Origin: Xiphophorus maculatus
Lineage: Eukaryota > Chordata > Actinopteri > Cyprinodontiformes > Poeciliidae
DNA length: 64,000 bases
NCBI RefSeq assembly: GCF_002775205.1
Contig: NC_036447.1
Span: forward strand, 25,526,501-25,590,500
Direction of reading: 5' to 3'
Part shown: positions 1 to 14,800 of the stretch, in pieces
Position numbering within the stretch: the stretch's first letter is position 1
How the letters are laid out: each line of letters opens with the position of its first letter
Notes under the pieces: model-generated
Told to the model about the DNA's origin: nothing
Database searches by the model: none
The model's input: only the letters and a program-made list of their open reading frames with translations
Made by a program: the position numbers and the translations under genes

Positions 1-3000
1 TGGGCGCCGCCTGCTGTGCTGGACGGGATGATCCCCAGTACTTTCTGCTGAACCACACCTGCACAGAAAGCCAAGACGGATTACAAAAGCTCCTAATGCC
101 TCGAAAACGTCGTTTTCAACTGGTGTAAGACAGTAAAGCAGTAGAGAAAGTGTGAGTAATGAAGACTTTCAAAGATGCGCTACGATAAGTAGTCAAAAAG
201 AAGTTCGCTTTTGTAGAAATCATCAATTATGTTCACATTCTCCTGGCAGGTAGCAGCTTCAAAATATTCAGAAGCCCATGATTTAATCACTAACGCCACA
301 AGTAAGCAGTTGCACAGTCGCCCTGCTGTAGCACAACTCAATCCGTTACTTGTGGGTGTCTCGCTTTGCTTAAGAGCCAACTTTTGATCACAATCTTTAT
401 AAATATTAGTCAAGGAGTTAAAGAAAAAAATAAAATCAAAGGCTCACTGAAAGCTTAGTTGGGTTTCCCCCAACATACCTGAGCTCCTTTATAAATTATG
501 TATGGACCAGCAAAAACCCACTTCTTAGCTTAATCTGACAAAGAGCGCGTTTCATATTTGCTCTCGGCCTTCCTGAGCTGATGTGAAACTGCTGGAGGAA
601 CTGGAAACCACGAGTGTGACTTCTCTGCTGCCTTCTTTCTGTGGTTCTGCAACTCTAACCCGAGAGGTAAGCCCATACATCAAGGGCTTCCCTCTTCAAA
701 TAAAGATGTTTAAACCCTCCCCCGTAATGCTGGTAGCTGCCGCTCCGGCCGCACATCCAAAACACGCTTCTGTTGGGGGGGCGGAGGGGTGTATAAAAAA
801 AGAAAGCTCGAGATGTCTGGGTTGCAGTGAGTGGAGAGGTAAACTCTTATTTAAAAACACGAAAGACGAGTGTGTGTGTGAAGGGGGAGGGGAGGAGTAC
901 AGATGTACTATAGAGGGCTACCTGTCTGGGAAGCAGACCTCAGGGTAAACTTGTTTCCCTGCCTTACTTCCTTAAGCCGTTCCAAAACAAACAGGGCACC
1001 AAGCAGTCACGCTGAATAAATACACACGTCTATTAAACGGCCACACTCCACCTGAGCTGACATTCCCTTTCACAGCGACTTCAAAAGTAAGAAATATCGC
1101 GTGCGCTGCATTACTCTTTTAACAGAATTCCCTTCAAACGTTAGTTGTGTTTTAATAAAGCAGATTTTAAGTCAATTCAAATAATCAAAAGTATTATTTT
1201 TCTTTTATTGCCCCATAATTTGATCCAAAGTTCTCTGAACAAAGCGTTTTCTGATTTCTTGCAAAAGTATTTAGGCACATTTTGTTGTAATAAAACTACA
1301 AGCTTAAATGTTTTGGATTTGATGTGACAAACAATTACATTACAGCGCAGAACTGCAAAGTGGAAGGAAATTAATGTACGGTCTTGACTGAGTCATTGCA
1401 AAAATGATTCACTGTGCACTAATTGCAGTTTTACAGTTGATCTTTAAAAAGCCGGACCTGCTGATTCTGATTTCGGCCGATACTGATGTTTTTGTCTGAG
1501 AAGTTGCTAAATATAGAGACAACGTCGGTGAGTTGGCAACAGAGTGGTGACAAATGTTTACTGAACACATGCAAATGTGATTTGGGGGGCGGGTCTGTCC
1601 GTCAGACAGAGCAGATACACAAAAATAAAAACCAGGGCTGATCTACCGATAACCTGCTACAAAGAGGAGTTAAGAAAATGTTTGAAACAATTTGCAGTTT
1701 TATTAGTTCATATATATGTGTATGTATATATATGCGTGTGTGTAATTAATTTTTTTGCATTTAAGTTAAAAACACCGTTGTTTGTAAACTCGTCATGTCG
1801 TATTTTTTTAGCTTCACTTGGTCCAAATTCACTAAAGGAATGCTATATTATGGCATTTGAGCAATAAAATGTTTCCTTTCTTACTTTAAAAAAAAACTGA
1901 ATAATTGTTTATTTCTATCTTTTAATGCATTTCTAGTATTGTATAAAAAGGCTTTAGTGAATAAATGGAAAATCTGTAGAACGTGCCAAATTTTATATCC
2001 GACTAATCGATTAATCAATTATTCTGACTACAGAATAATTGATTACAAAAGCAATCGTGGGTTGCAATTTTATTGCGCACTGCTCTAATTCACTGAAGTT
2101 TGTGGCTGTAACATGGAAAAACGGTACATAAAAAGACGCTGTATATAAAGCGCTGTTACTTTAAAACCAAACTTTGAAAACTGTGCGACTAATGCTGAAC
2201 ATGTCTCTCCAGCAGTCCCAGCCTAATTTGAGTCTCAAAATATACCAGTCATTTGGGGTTAAAACTTTTTTTTTTTTTTTAAATACTATGTACTCTCTCA
2301 CTGAAAGTGGCAACAAGCTAAAAAAATTTTAAGTTGCACCAAAAAATCTAGACTTCGAGGTTGGTGGCAACATCATCATTTAAAAAAAAAGAAGACCAGG
2401 TTGGCATTTTTATAGATCTGTGGCCTTTTCTGGCACACTGAGCTGTTTAAAGCAGCTGGCAGGTAATAAGGTGAACCTAACGAGCCGTCTGCGACACGTC
2501 CTAAACGTCTCAGGTGTGGGCCCGTAGCGAAGCAAAGAAAAACAAACACACGTGCGTCCGGAAGGAAGCCGTACCTCCCTGCGTCGTTGGCACGTTGACT
2601 GTGACGATTTTGCTGTTTGCGGGGAGCGGCAGCTTCGCCGTCACGACTTTTCCGCTGGCCGAGGTCCCTGTGATGTGTAAAGTATGCCCACTAGAAGTGG
2701 CGACAGGGGTCTCGCCGCCTGATCCTGAGAATTTAAAAACACACAAAGTGTTCAAACCGATTCAAGACCTTTATAAACAGAGAGTTTTTTTCCACCGAGT
2801 TACCTTGTGTGCTTTGACCCTGCTTGACCCAGGTGGCGAAGGACTGCTGGAAGTTTTTGTTCTGCTGGAATGTGACAGGACTGCCCATCTTGGTGGACAG
2901 CACCACCTTGGCAGTGGGGGTGCCCTGGCCGGAAATGGAGCCGACGATGACTTTGGGCGTGGCGGCGGGCGCAGCGGGAGTCCCGGCCGGTGTGGCTGTG

Positions 3001-5886
3001 ACGGAGCCGGACTTCTGTTCGAGACGTTTCTGCGACGGGGAGACCAAACGCTCAGCAGGAGAAACACAAGAACGTATAGAAAAGAATATCTAGCGCGCAA
3101 ATCAGAGATTTTAATCGGAGAATTATGTTTGGATCCCATCCGAAAACATATTTAGCCTTAAATGCCACCCACATGAGCCGTGCTTCAATTCATGGGTTTC
3201 TTTAATTAACTGATAAAAATCAACCAACATGCCAGCTGGGGAAACCGAACTGACCTTGGCTTGCTCTGCTGCCTGGGCCTTTTCTTTCTCCACCCTGTAA
3301 AATAAACATGTGTTCACAAACAATAAGCACTTCACAGAAGTTATTTCAGATTCAAAACACCTAAAAAGGAACATTTCCACTCAATCTTCTCATATAATGG
3401 GCATCATGAGCCCCTGATTCTGTTATTAAACAGAGTAATCGATTATTTAAATAATCGTGAACCAATTTAGTAGTCTGTTAATTGCTAACTGGAGCATTTG
3501 GACTCTAAAAAAGACTATTTGGTGAAAAATAAAACACATTCAGGGTCGTATTTAAACCAAAACTGTACAAAATACATATACAAATTTTGCATTTAAGACA
3601 AAATCGAATCTTTCAAATTTAGTATAGGAATGTTTTGCTATTGCATTTTAGGAAATAAAATGTTTATTTTCTTATTTTAAAAGAATATTGATTTATTTGC
3701 ATTTTTAAAAAATCTTTTTCCATTATTGCATGTAAATGCTTAAGTGGAAAAATGTGCAGAATGCTCAGATTTCTTTTTAAATCCGATTAATCATTAGAAC
3801 AAACAATCAGTATAGAGAGAATGAGAGATTTTTTCTAATATTTAATCACTGGCTGTCTAAATAAAAACATGAGGGCCTACAATGGCTGGCTAAGTGCAGT
3901 GAGTGATTTGATTTTCTGATTCAAATAATAGCAAAAACGCAGGGTTGCTCCTCCATTTGGAATCAAAATGACTCATTTTCCTGGAATAGCTCCAAAAAAT
4001 GTAATTTTATCAACAGCTGCATCTCCAAAAGGAGAAGAAACGGTTTCGATTAAACCCTTTAAACCTCATTTAAAAGCACAGCAACACAACCTGGGGGCTA
4101 CTCTGCTCACACAGCACTGGTTTTTGTTTTGCTGAAAGGATAATTGCCCCTTCCTGTCCCCCTGACCTTTCTGAAAAAGCCCTTATCTCCCAGAGGTCCA
4201 GCTCCTCCTCAGGCACCCATGTCTCGATCACCACTGGGCCGGTCTGCTTCGTGGGCTCGGGCTTCTTGGGACGCAAAGCACTGGAGCGCAGACCTTTCCT
4301 CTGAGGAGTGTGTGTTTCTGGAATGGTGGACAGGTAGGGAGGAAGAAAAAAAAAAAGATTATTGGAAGCAACTTTGTCAAATATGTGGACGTAAAGTCCA
4401 TCTAAACATTCTCTCACACATATATTGTGACAGATCAGTTCTTCATTGGGGAATTTAGATTTTCCAAACATTTTTAACAAGCAAGTACTAACAGTTGGTA
4501 TGACGTGTCACAAAACTAGCTAAGCCTGGTGGTAGGGAAGCTAGGGCGGTCATCCAGCAACTTTCCGTGTTTTTGAGTTAAAAACTGTTCAAAGTTTAGA
4601 GGAAATTTGAAAATATCACTAGGTAATTATGTGCTATTGGGAGACATTATCTACAATAACCAAGCATCAACTATAAAGTCTTAAAAACCCCTAAAATAAA
4701 ACAAGCAAAGCTTAGCCTGGTGGGGTTGCAAGTAAAGTCTGGTGGCCCACCAGGCTTATAATACAAACTGGGGGAAACCCTGTCGTATCAGTGTATAGAA
4801 AGAATAAAAGACTCAAAAATGTAGTAGTAACTGAAAAATGCCTCCCATAATAAACTTAAAGTTAATTATGAGTGTACTAATGGGTTTCTGGTTATTAACT
4901 AAAGGCAAAATGTATGTCAGTAATTTGCTTATTATTAGGAAATGGGAGTGGAGTTCAATTGAAGCAAGGGAGGCTGAAGCATGGCAAAAGAAGACAATAT
5001 TTTATAACTTTGTCACAGTAGTTGTACCATATTCCAGAAAATTTCTGACAGTTTGATATTTGTCTCAAGTCATCTTTGGTCAGATGACTTCAGAGCGAAG
5101 TCAGCGACTGGCAGGTCTGTCACTGAATGATCAGAGTACAGATTTTAATTCACAACCAGAAATTTTCTTTCAGACAAAAAAAACCTTCACTGGTTTTAGC
5201 CACAAATCACTTACATCTGCACAATATTTGCCCCGCTATCTGGGAAAAAAATCCCAAACTTGTTTATCAAAATACCAATCTCATCAACTCATGATCTTGC
5301 AAGACGACTGTGTAGGAATCGTGTAAATGACTAAAACAGAAAACGCAATTTACCCTTTGGCGTCTCGGGAACTCCGAGGGGGCAGATGATTTTGCGGATG
5401 CAATACTCTGAGCGGATGCCGTAGGGTCCCACATCACGCCGCTTTATGATCTCGGTGGTGGTGATTTCGGTATCCGAGGTCTCTGTTGCAATGAGTGGGG
5501 ATAGGGCTTTGGTTGGTATGGTGATGAGGACGAGACCCCCGCGCCCAAAAAAAACAAACAAAAAATTGGAGGAAATCCTCTCATAGAAACAGTAACAGCC
5601 AAATGAATGTCTTCACTGGTTTTTAGGCGGCAGTAGGAATAAGTTGGAGAAATCAGGTACTTATTACATATATGAGAGGTAATTTCCAACAATTTACAAT
5701 TCTCTACAAGTTTGTTTACTTTTTTATTTTCAAAAAACTGAGGACACATTCGAGGGTCTACCTGTACGCGTCGTGCCTACGGCGGCAGACGGTTTCACGG
5801 CCATGTCGTCCCACCTCAAACAGGCCCATAGGAGCCTCAGCATGAGGCTCACTCCAGCCAGGGACTTCACCGTCTGCAGCCGGTAC
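1..5886 (-). CDS. bptf: BPTF exons 16-22 (last one cut by window edge)
   Basis: Exon 16 encodes YRLQTVKSLAGVSLMLRLLW, a segment optional in mammalian transcripts. Exons 17 and 18 encode ITTTEIIKRRDVGPYGIRSE and TPQRKGLRSSALRPKKPEP. Exon 19 is only 40 nt (VEKEKAQAAEQAK). Exon 20 encodes KRLEQKSG through QNKNFQQSFATWVKQGQ. Exon 21 (150 nt) is a Thr/Ser/Gly-rich insert in symmetrical phase 1. Exon 22 begins at 58 with VVQQKVLGIIPSST and is cut at base 1. The 125- and 40-nt exons were found by homology and phase; splice sites are standard GT-AG. Confidence 0.92.
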
Positions 5887-8800
5887 CTGGATCCAGTGGC
5901 CAGAGGAAGTGTTAGTCACCCACAAATGCGAGAAAACATTTCCAGTTGCCCAATTGGCCAACGACAAAGTTTCCATTATATGCCGGTGTCGTAATGACTC
6001 CCCTCGGAGTGACAGAAAACAAGCTGCTGTACAATCACGTACGTAATTGGAAGATGCAGATAAAAAAAAAAAAGACTTCTGGGAATATAAACGCTGCCGT
6101 TTATATTTCTGCCAAACCAACAGCAGTGGCTTTCATTTTTAATAAATACTTTCAAGCTCTAGTTGAAGTTTAGGATGGCTGCTCACTAAAAACCGTATCA
6201 AAGAACACTTATTTCACACAGTTCGTTTAGTCACAGAAAATTTACGACAGGATGCCGTTCATCCACAGATGATGTCCAGAAGAAGGCATTAATCTTGCTT
6301 GGGCCATTATGGCCGGGAATTCTGTCCTTACAATGAATTTGGCTCTTGGACACTGTGATTAAAAACATCTTGAACATCTACAAAAACATGATTATCTCAG
6401 GGCTTTGAGTGCAGATGGGGTTTGGTAGGTCTGCACATTCCCATGTGTGACCGCCAGTGGAAAAGTATGCACAGGCTGCAGGGTTTGGTCGGTGCAGAAA
6501 GTGAACATGGTGACACCTCTCTGACCACTGGGTGATTCATGTCTGCTCCGAGACTCTGAAGCTTGGTCAAAACAACCAGAGGAGCCTGTGTGACACGAGA
6601 CTGGGAGCCGCAGTAGGCTCTACGGGCCAAAACCACAAACGGCAGATGGGAGGGAGGAGACACAAATGATAAACCGACAGTGGATACACCTTTCTGACAC
6701 GACACTTTTTTTACTGTATGTATAGCAGGTGATTTTAAGAGGGAGCCCTTTAAATGAGTGCATAAGTTTGTTATTTTTACATTACGAGGAGCCCTTTTTC
6801 TTTTTCTGATCTACACCTACGTAGAGTCTCTTTGGATCCTCAGGTTAAGCCTCAAACTAGGTTTATAGTTGACGAATTGAACTGGGTGCAAAGGGGCAAC
6901 TATAGGGATCTCACCTGCGCACTGTTGAGATGTCTGGTTGTGCACTTCTGGATTTTTGTACAGCTGGCTAAGTTTTTAGTTGATGCATTTAATTGCAGCA
7001 AAGGGGCGTCCCTTTAGCGAATTTTAACTGGTAATAGCTAAAAACTATGACACTTGAGGAGTTTTGAGAAAAAAATATTTACAGACAAAGGTGTTATCTT
7101 AAATGCATATATTTAATATACATATATATATATTGTAAGGTATTAGGCCTTTCAAATAGTTTCTTTAGCTTGTATATCCCAGTTAGCGATTAATCATTGC
7201 TAAATTAACTAGGCTACTACGACCACCGGGTCATAGTGGTCGTAGTAGCCTACCTGTACTACTACTAGCTAAACGTAGACAACAACATCGGTAGCCTACA
7301 GGCTACTTGTTAGCAAACTTAACGTGTTGTATTGGTATTAGCTAGTCATCTTTTAGCTAACATTACCTGCATCCAACCGCGTTACTCAACTCAGTCGGTT
7401 AGTTTGTGGGGAAGCTGCGACGTTCTTTGCGTTTTGCTGGTTTGCGGCGTTATTCTAACACACACCTGACTAGCTCTGCGCAGCAGCAGCAGGTCTTCGT
7501 CCCTGCCGCACAGGTGTAAACCCAGCGCGAGCGTCTTAGCGCTCATGTTGCGTTTAAAGGCGGCTCGGAAAAACAGGTCACGGCGTGTTAACAACAATTA
7601 AACAGTTTTAACTGCTGAAAACAGTGACAGAGGACACAGATATGGAAAGTGCGGAAGCCCCTACTGTATAAAATTAATATAGGAATAACAGAAAGTTGGC
7701 CATTCTAAGGTAAAAACAACAAACAGCTTCCAGTCCAGAGGGGGCACAGCTGAATCTGTGGGCGGGCGATGCCCCCCAATGCCCGCCCATGCTGCCGGGC
7801 CTGGGTATTGCGTTTATCATTAATGCGCTAGTTGAAGCCATATTCCCATAAAATGAGCCTTCAAAGAGAGTTTATATAAATATCAGTACAACTGTACCTG
7901 GTCTGCAAGAGCACCTTTCAAATCGTACAGTTTGCGTTACGTCACTGGTGACTCCCACCAGTGACAGCTCGCGAAGCCGACCCCTGTGGGCGGAGCCATG
8001 TGCTCGGTTCAACTCGCCCACTATAAACGAAGCTTAAATGCCACACCCCGCGCGTTGCCTTCGCGCGCCTCAAGATTGTTGTATCTGGACGCGAATCGCG
8101 CGTGCCACCTTTCACGCAACGTGGAAGGTGTTCTTGCAGAGCAGGTCCCCCCCCCCACGTACCGGTTTTTATATAATCCCTCCTTGAGGGCTCGTTTCAA
8201 GAAAATATTGCACCGCCGTTAAACGTCACTGCGCCTGCTCGGTACATGCGCGCTCAACGCAAACTTTTAAAAGCGAATCGCGCGCGTTACTTTTAACTCT
8301 AACTTGACGATTTGGAGGAAGTACCCCTGCATTTGCATTGATACAATCCCTCTAAGACTGTTCATTGTTATATAGTGTGAACTATTAACGTCACACCGCT
8401 GGCTCGGTTCGGTCCAGTATAAACTCAGCCATTTATTACCAGTGAAGCCGGCCATGTTTAGGACAACCCGAGCTTTCAGAAATGAAAACGGCATCACATA
8501 GTCAAAGACGTCGAGGTAAACATGTTTTCTGAAATGCCGCAACCAACTAGCTGTCGTTTTTACATCACACCCTGTGATGTGAAGCCAGCTTAACCTTTCT
8601 TACCGCGTCTACGAAATACAACAATTGTGATACAGAAGTAATATAAACTGCGACATCACATTCATTACACTGTAGGACTCTCACATTGTTGGACAACTGT
8701 ACAGACAATCTAACTACAACTGTCAAGGGTGGAGATCAAGTTGAGCTGAAATACAAAACGCTGAAGGTTTTCAGAGACAACCTGGCCTGGACTCAGTTGT

Positions 8801-11800
8801 ATTGAACCTGAAAGTGTGCTCTAAGTGAGGTTAACCTGTTTTTAGTCCTGTGGTTCCACATCCATCTGTTTCCCATTTATACATGACAGCCTTTTTCTTA
8901 ATGCTCTGCATTAAATTATTCTGACCATTAGGTTTTTCCTATTTTGTCATAGGAAACCACACACTTCAAAGTATTTTATAGGACTTTTTTTTTTTGGAAG
9001 TGACCAACACAAAGTAGTGCACACGTGTAAAGTGTGAGGAAAATGATACAAAAAACTTGACAACTGCAGAGTGCAAAATCATTCAATATCCCCAAACGAA
9101 CACTTTACAGGACCACCTGTCACTGCAATTACAGATATGATTACCAGATTTGGAAAACGCATTCAATGCCCATTCTAGTTTGCAAAGTAGCACAAGCTCA
9201 CTGAGATTGAACGGAGAGCATCTGTAAACGCACATTTTTCCAAATCTTGTCACAGATTCTTAGTTCAGTTCAGGTAACACTGAATGGGGTTCAATTACTC
9301 TTCATTTGGAGTCGGGCTGGATTTTATGTAAGGCGAGTCACAGTAAAGGGGGCTGAAAATAAAAATGTCAAAAAGCCTAAGGAAATAAATTAACGTTTGT
9401 GCTCGTTACATCACATGTGATGTGCTTTTCAACACACACATAAAGGGGTATCCTTCTATAAAGTACTGTATGTAATTACAAAGATATTATCTGCATGATT
9501 TAATCTTATAAAACAGTAAAACAATCATATTATTAATAAAATGTTCTGCATGAAAAAAATATACTACTGAAGTGTATGTTTTAAATGTATTTTCACAAGA
9601 AACGCATTGTGTGTGCAATGTGTCCCTTAACCTCACTGTAAAATGCCTTCAGAGTATGAAATGGACTTGGACGACAGGAAAACAAGCTAGCCCTAGTGTT
9701 TGTTCTTAGAGAACAGTAAGTGATTCTTGATCAACAAAGAGTAGCAGGTCTACCTCCAAGTGATTCCAAATGTAGGTCTGGGTGAAGGGTACGGCCAGAT
9801 ATCCTGGGCTGGCTTGGCGTTGTAACTGAACACCGGCACTTCGCGGAATCCTCCTCGCCTCGCCAGCACCTTCAAGTCGTCATGCGGCAGAACAAAGATA
9901 CTCCTCCGGCTGCTCTTGGTGATGAACTTGCGGTAAGAAGGAAGAGCTGTGTCGGAGCGCGTTTTCTTCGTGCGGGAGAATTTGAGAAGGCGCACGCGTC
10001 CTTTCGTCGTCAAACACTCTTCGTGGCTCATGGAGACAGACAACATGGTAGATGTACCACCTGCGCCAGAATCCCGGGTGCACGACGAGTGCGTCGTTCT
10101 CTGCTCCTGCACCAGTGTTTTGCTCTGGCTGTCTTCAGACAGATCGTCGAGTCCAGAGCAGCAAACTTTGGTCACTGTCGTTTTGGTCATGCTGGAAAGG
10201 GTCGAAACTGCGCTGCTCTTCGTCGTCACCACAGACGCCGTGGATTCACCCGGGCTTTTTGCCGTTCTCGTCTCCGTGGAGACTACCGTCGTCGTGGTGG
10301 AGGTTGTGGTTACCTGAGTGATGATGGTCTTGAATGGATCCGCTGACCCACTGTTGCTGTTCTCCTCTGCAAAGTCGTCGCTCAGACTGGACTCCTCTGG
10401 TGAAGGAATGGGAGAAGGAGCCATTCTGATGATCTTCACGGCAGGAGCGCGTTTGGTCTCCTCGGGATAAAAAGTTGAGGTGCTGTCATTCTCCAGATTG
10501 CTCCCGGCGTTGCCTCCAAATTTGTCTGTACTGTTCTCAAGCTTTGCCATCTTTGGCGGAGGGCTGTAATTCTGGTCCAGTGTAGTTATCTTTCCCTCTG
10601 CCTCAGAATCCGAATGTGCCTCTTTTCCTTTCAAAATGACCGTAGCGTTTACCGAGGTCAAGTCTCCGTTCACTAAAGGCTTCTGCTGTGCGCCATCCTT
10701 CGGCGAGACCACCAGCCTTTGATCCTCGGCCTTCCCGATGCTGTTCATGTTGGGCTGGGGTCTGTCGGTGAGCACACCATTATTCAAGCTCGTTACAGAG
10801 TTACTCAGTACATTTTCGCTAACCAAACCGCCATTCCCGTTCACTTGAGGCACAGGCGAAACTGGCTTGGAAGTGTCTTCCCCTATGGTTCCGTTGTGTC
10901 CAAAGCCCTGCGAGTTTCCTTGGTTCTCCTCTGGCCCAAAGCCATTTTCCTCTGAGTGCGCAGAATCAAGAGAGTCTGAGGTTTTAACAGGAGATCCGTT
11001 TTCGCTGGTATTTTGGTCGACACGTGGAAGTGTTGTCACAGAGTTGGACTCTGCATATAAAGAATGTTCCGCCTTGATTACATCTGATGCAACACAGGCT
11101 GTTTGTTGCCCTAAAGAGCTATTAGACCCCCTCACTTTTTTCTCTTGCTCATCTGACAGCTTAATAGCTTCTTGTCCAGAACCTTCAGAACTGTATTCTT
11201 TATGCCCCATAGTCCTTTCCTCCAAGCTTTCCTGGAGCATGGAGGCAGTTTGACTTTGTGGTGAACTTTCACCTGTACCTGTATTGCAAGTGTTTTTGGG
11301 GCTGCGGTTTGACACAGAGGAAGGAGAAGGGTTAAAGAGTTCAGTCGCACGCTCTCCTTCCTCTTGTCCTCCGGCTTTTGTTGCCCCTAACGTTTGTGCC
11401 GTAGAAAGTTTCTCTTCCACTTTCACAGCTTCCTTGTTTACAAGTTGTGTCTGTGCGAGATTCTGCGGCTTGAGCGGCGACCGAGGCCGGATCGGAGTGC
11501 TTGGGATGGGGGCTGAACAGGGAGAAACCGGCGCTGGTGCCAGCGATCTGGATGCGGAAACCTGCTGTCTCTGCTTCTCTTCTATCGTGTGCTGCTTCAC
11601 TCTGCGCTCCAGCAGGCTGTCCAGCTTGGAGGTCTTCACTTTCTTCTTGTAAGCAACGCGGGTGAGGAAGCCCTTGCTGACGTCTACGACGTCGTAGTTG
11701 AAGGGGCGCTGAGAAGGATCTGAAGGCTCCTCTTTTATGGCAGCTTTGTGCTCCTGAATACTGGATTCTGCAAGAGACAAATGCATTCACATTTCAGCTT

Positions 11801-14800
11801 AAGTTTTAGACTTGGTCCACACGTAGCTGGTTATCTGTTAAAACAAATACATTTTTATACGTTTTGGCCTTTCATCCACACCAAAACTCTGTTTAATATG
11901 GAAAAACGATTATTTATTAAACCTCAGACCAAAGTGGAAATTTAATTTAAAAAAAAACTCTTTATCTGTGTTTGCGTGTGTATATGAAAAAAAATGGAGA
12001 TTTGAGGTTCCGCACATTACAGTCTACAAATAAACGCGCTAATATATCCACATACTTGCTTTGACACAATTCCCAATTGACATTGCCTTCTGTTTTATTA
12101 ACTTTATATTCTAAATAGCTATTTAAATTAGTTCAACCCATCTGTCCACACAAATGAACCTCCTGGCGCCATGTTTATTCCCTAAGAGGAAGTCGGCGTT
12201 GTTTTGAAGCAATGCGATTGGTTTTAGCTTAGCGCTACTCTGCCCCCCGTCGGTTTGAGATGTTTAAAACAATGTTGGGGGGCAAATTTGTATGGGTTCA
12301 TGTGGATGAAAACTTTTCTGAATCCCATTCGGTGTGTACAATATTACTATTGATTCTTAGAAAGACCTGGCTATGCGTGGAGAATATACAATAATAGACA
12401 ATATCTTTTAAAGAAAAGGGAAATATAAAGTTTTTGTTTCATTTTTATCTCTCTAATTAACTAGTGTTTCAACTGATGGAGATAAGTATATTCTAATGCA
12501 TATGAGAAACTCCATATGCTACCGTTGCTGCTGCTAGCATGCAGCTGTTTTAGTACTTGTCATTGCGGTAGTTTTGGAGAACTACACTATACTTTGTTCC
12601 GTTGATGCGGAGTCTGTGGGATCCCCTTCCGTCTTTACAGGTGAGCCTGTTGGCTTCTTTTCTTCTGGTTCTTCGTTCTCTTCTTGCTCCATCCTTTCCG
12701 TAGATTCTGCGTCTTCAGCAGGTTTTCTGGAGAGACCCGTGGACTCTTGATCCTTGGTTTCGCTGCTTGACGCGGGACCGTCGTGAGCTCTCAATGCAAC
12801 TAAACTGGGTCGTCGGCTCAAGTCCAACAAGGTACATCTCTTGCCCAATTTAGCATCTATAGAAAAATATGAGATGAGAGATCATGTTTTTAGCAGCAGA
12901 GTCTATATGTTAATCGACTTAAACAAAACGTTTCAAAAATAAGTCGCAGGAGTTGTAACAAAACCAGACTTTGCCCTGCAGAAGCATCGATAGCCCTTGT
13001 GCCTTTCCACATATTGTCATACAACAACCACAAACTTTAAGGTGCTTTATTGGTATTGTGTCACACAATAAAGTAATAAAAAAATAAAAATAAAAAAATG
13101 CAGAAATAAAAAAATCTAAAAAATTAGAGAACAATAAAAAAAAAAAGACAGCAGGGGGAATGTTCTGGACTACTTTAAAGCAGGAATTGGTTATAGAACA
13201 ATGTCCCAAGCTTGAAACATCACATAAAATCACAATGTAATACATTAAGTTTATAATATGACAAAAAGTGACAAGTCTAAGTGTGAATACTTTTGTAAAC
13301 TAGAAAAGCAAGACTCCTTTGAAGTCTAATGGTCTCATGAAATAATTTTTAAAATAGACATAGATGAGGACCATTTTAATGTCTCTTTTGCTAATGATGC
13401 ACATAGGCACCGAGAAAGAGTAAGAGTTTACATCCGAGCAACATATTCAACTAAAATAAGTGTTGACCATTTGTGCATAAACCAAAGACTCAAGGGTGAA
13501 AGGCTTATTTCAGACCTTCCAGTTCTTTGCGGTAGTTGGCGTTGGTGTTTCCAGGAAGCTTTGGGGAAAACCGAGGTACGTAGGTCTTACTGATAAAACT
13601 CCAACCTCCGTAGCCTGTAACACGATACTCCTCTCCCTTCTGCTTCCACACCTACATATGGGATGTAAAATGAGAAAAACATCAACAAAAAAAAGGAAGA
13701 ACAAGAAGCTCAACTGATCAAGTGAAATGTAAGGAAAATTGTGAAGCGAGAAAAGCAAGCTTTCGTAGAAAAAGCTTAAATGTTCAGAGATTAGTGGTAT
13801 ATTTAGTCCAAATTGCTCAGGGAAATGACTCACAGAAGTGTTTGACCTTCTATATCAAAGAGCCCTTAATGGTCACATAAACCACATTACTTCTTACCAG
13901 ACTGACTCATTCTGAAGTCATTTAACATATTAAGACTTCAAATTATTTTGACTCAGACAACAGATGAGATGACATGGGTGGAATATTTAATTGTACGAGT
14001 TTTGGTCTGATTTCATCGCTGATAAAAGAGTAAATAGAGAGCACAGAATCTTTACAAGCATTAAGATTATTAAGGATTCAAACAACTACCAGTACACCTT
14101 AAATTAACCCAATGTTAACTACCTGGTGCTTGATTGGAAAGGTGTACTTGACCCAGGTTGCTTGTTGCATTGTCTCCTCATCCTCCAGCTTCTTTTCTCT
14201 CTTCTTCACCTTCTCTTTCTCTTCACGCTCCATGGACGTCATGCGGTTCAACCTGGAAGTATTTCACATTTTACTTAAGAAATGTTCATGCTTTCAATTC
14301 ATAAAAGACAAGTACGTGAAAGTTGAAATATGAGATTTGTCATTGTGGTGCACTGCACAAACAGCTGCACACACTTTAATTTGAACAATTTAAGTTCCAG
14401 AGGCCCCAGTCCTGTACACTGATTCTAACATACAATAACATTTACTCTATGAAGTTTGAGCAGAATCAAAACCTCAGAAGTGACATAGGACAAAGAGAGT
14501 GAAAGGAGGAAGGACACAATGAAGAAAATAGGACAGTAAACAAGGACAGAAGGAAGAACAATGTCAAGTAACATAATGAAGGACAGAATGGAAGACAAAA
14601 GAAAATGAAAGGAGAGGGAGGAAGGAAGTGATGTAGAGCACAAGGAAGAATGTGGCATAGGACACAACGAGGGAAGGAAAGAATGACAAGACAAGAAGGA
14701 AAACAAGGAAGAAAAAGGAAGCAATGAAGGATACAAGGAATAAAAGAAAGAAGGACAAAAAAACAAAAGGAAGGAAACAAGAAAAATGAAAGAAAGGAAA

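Noticed and set aside
7986-8222. 78-codon plus-strand frame in a CpG-rich intron segment
   Set aside because: No recognisable protein, no splice context; explained by GC-rich composition.
9882-11652. Several plus-strand open frames over 100 codons
   Set aside because: They are antisense shadows of BPTF exon 15, which has clear protein homology on the minus strand.
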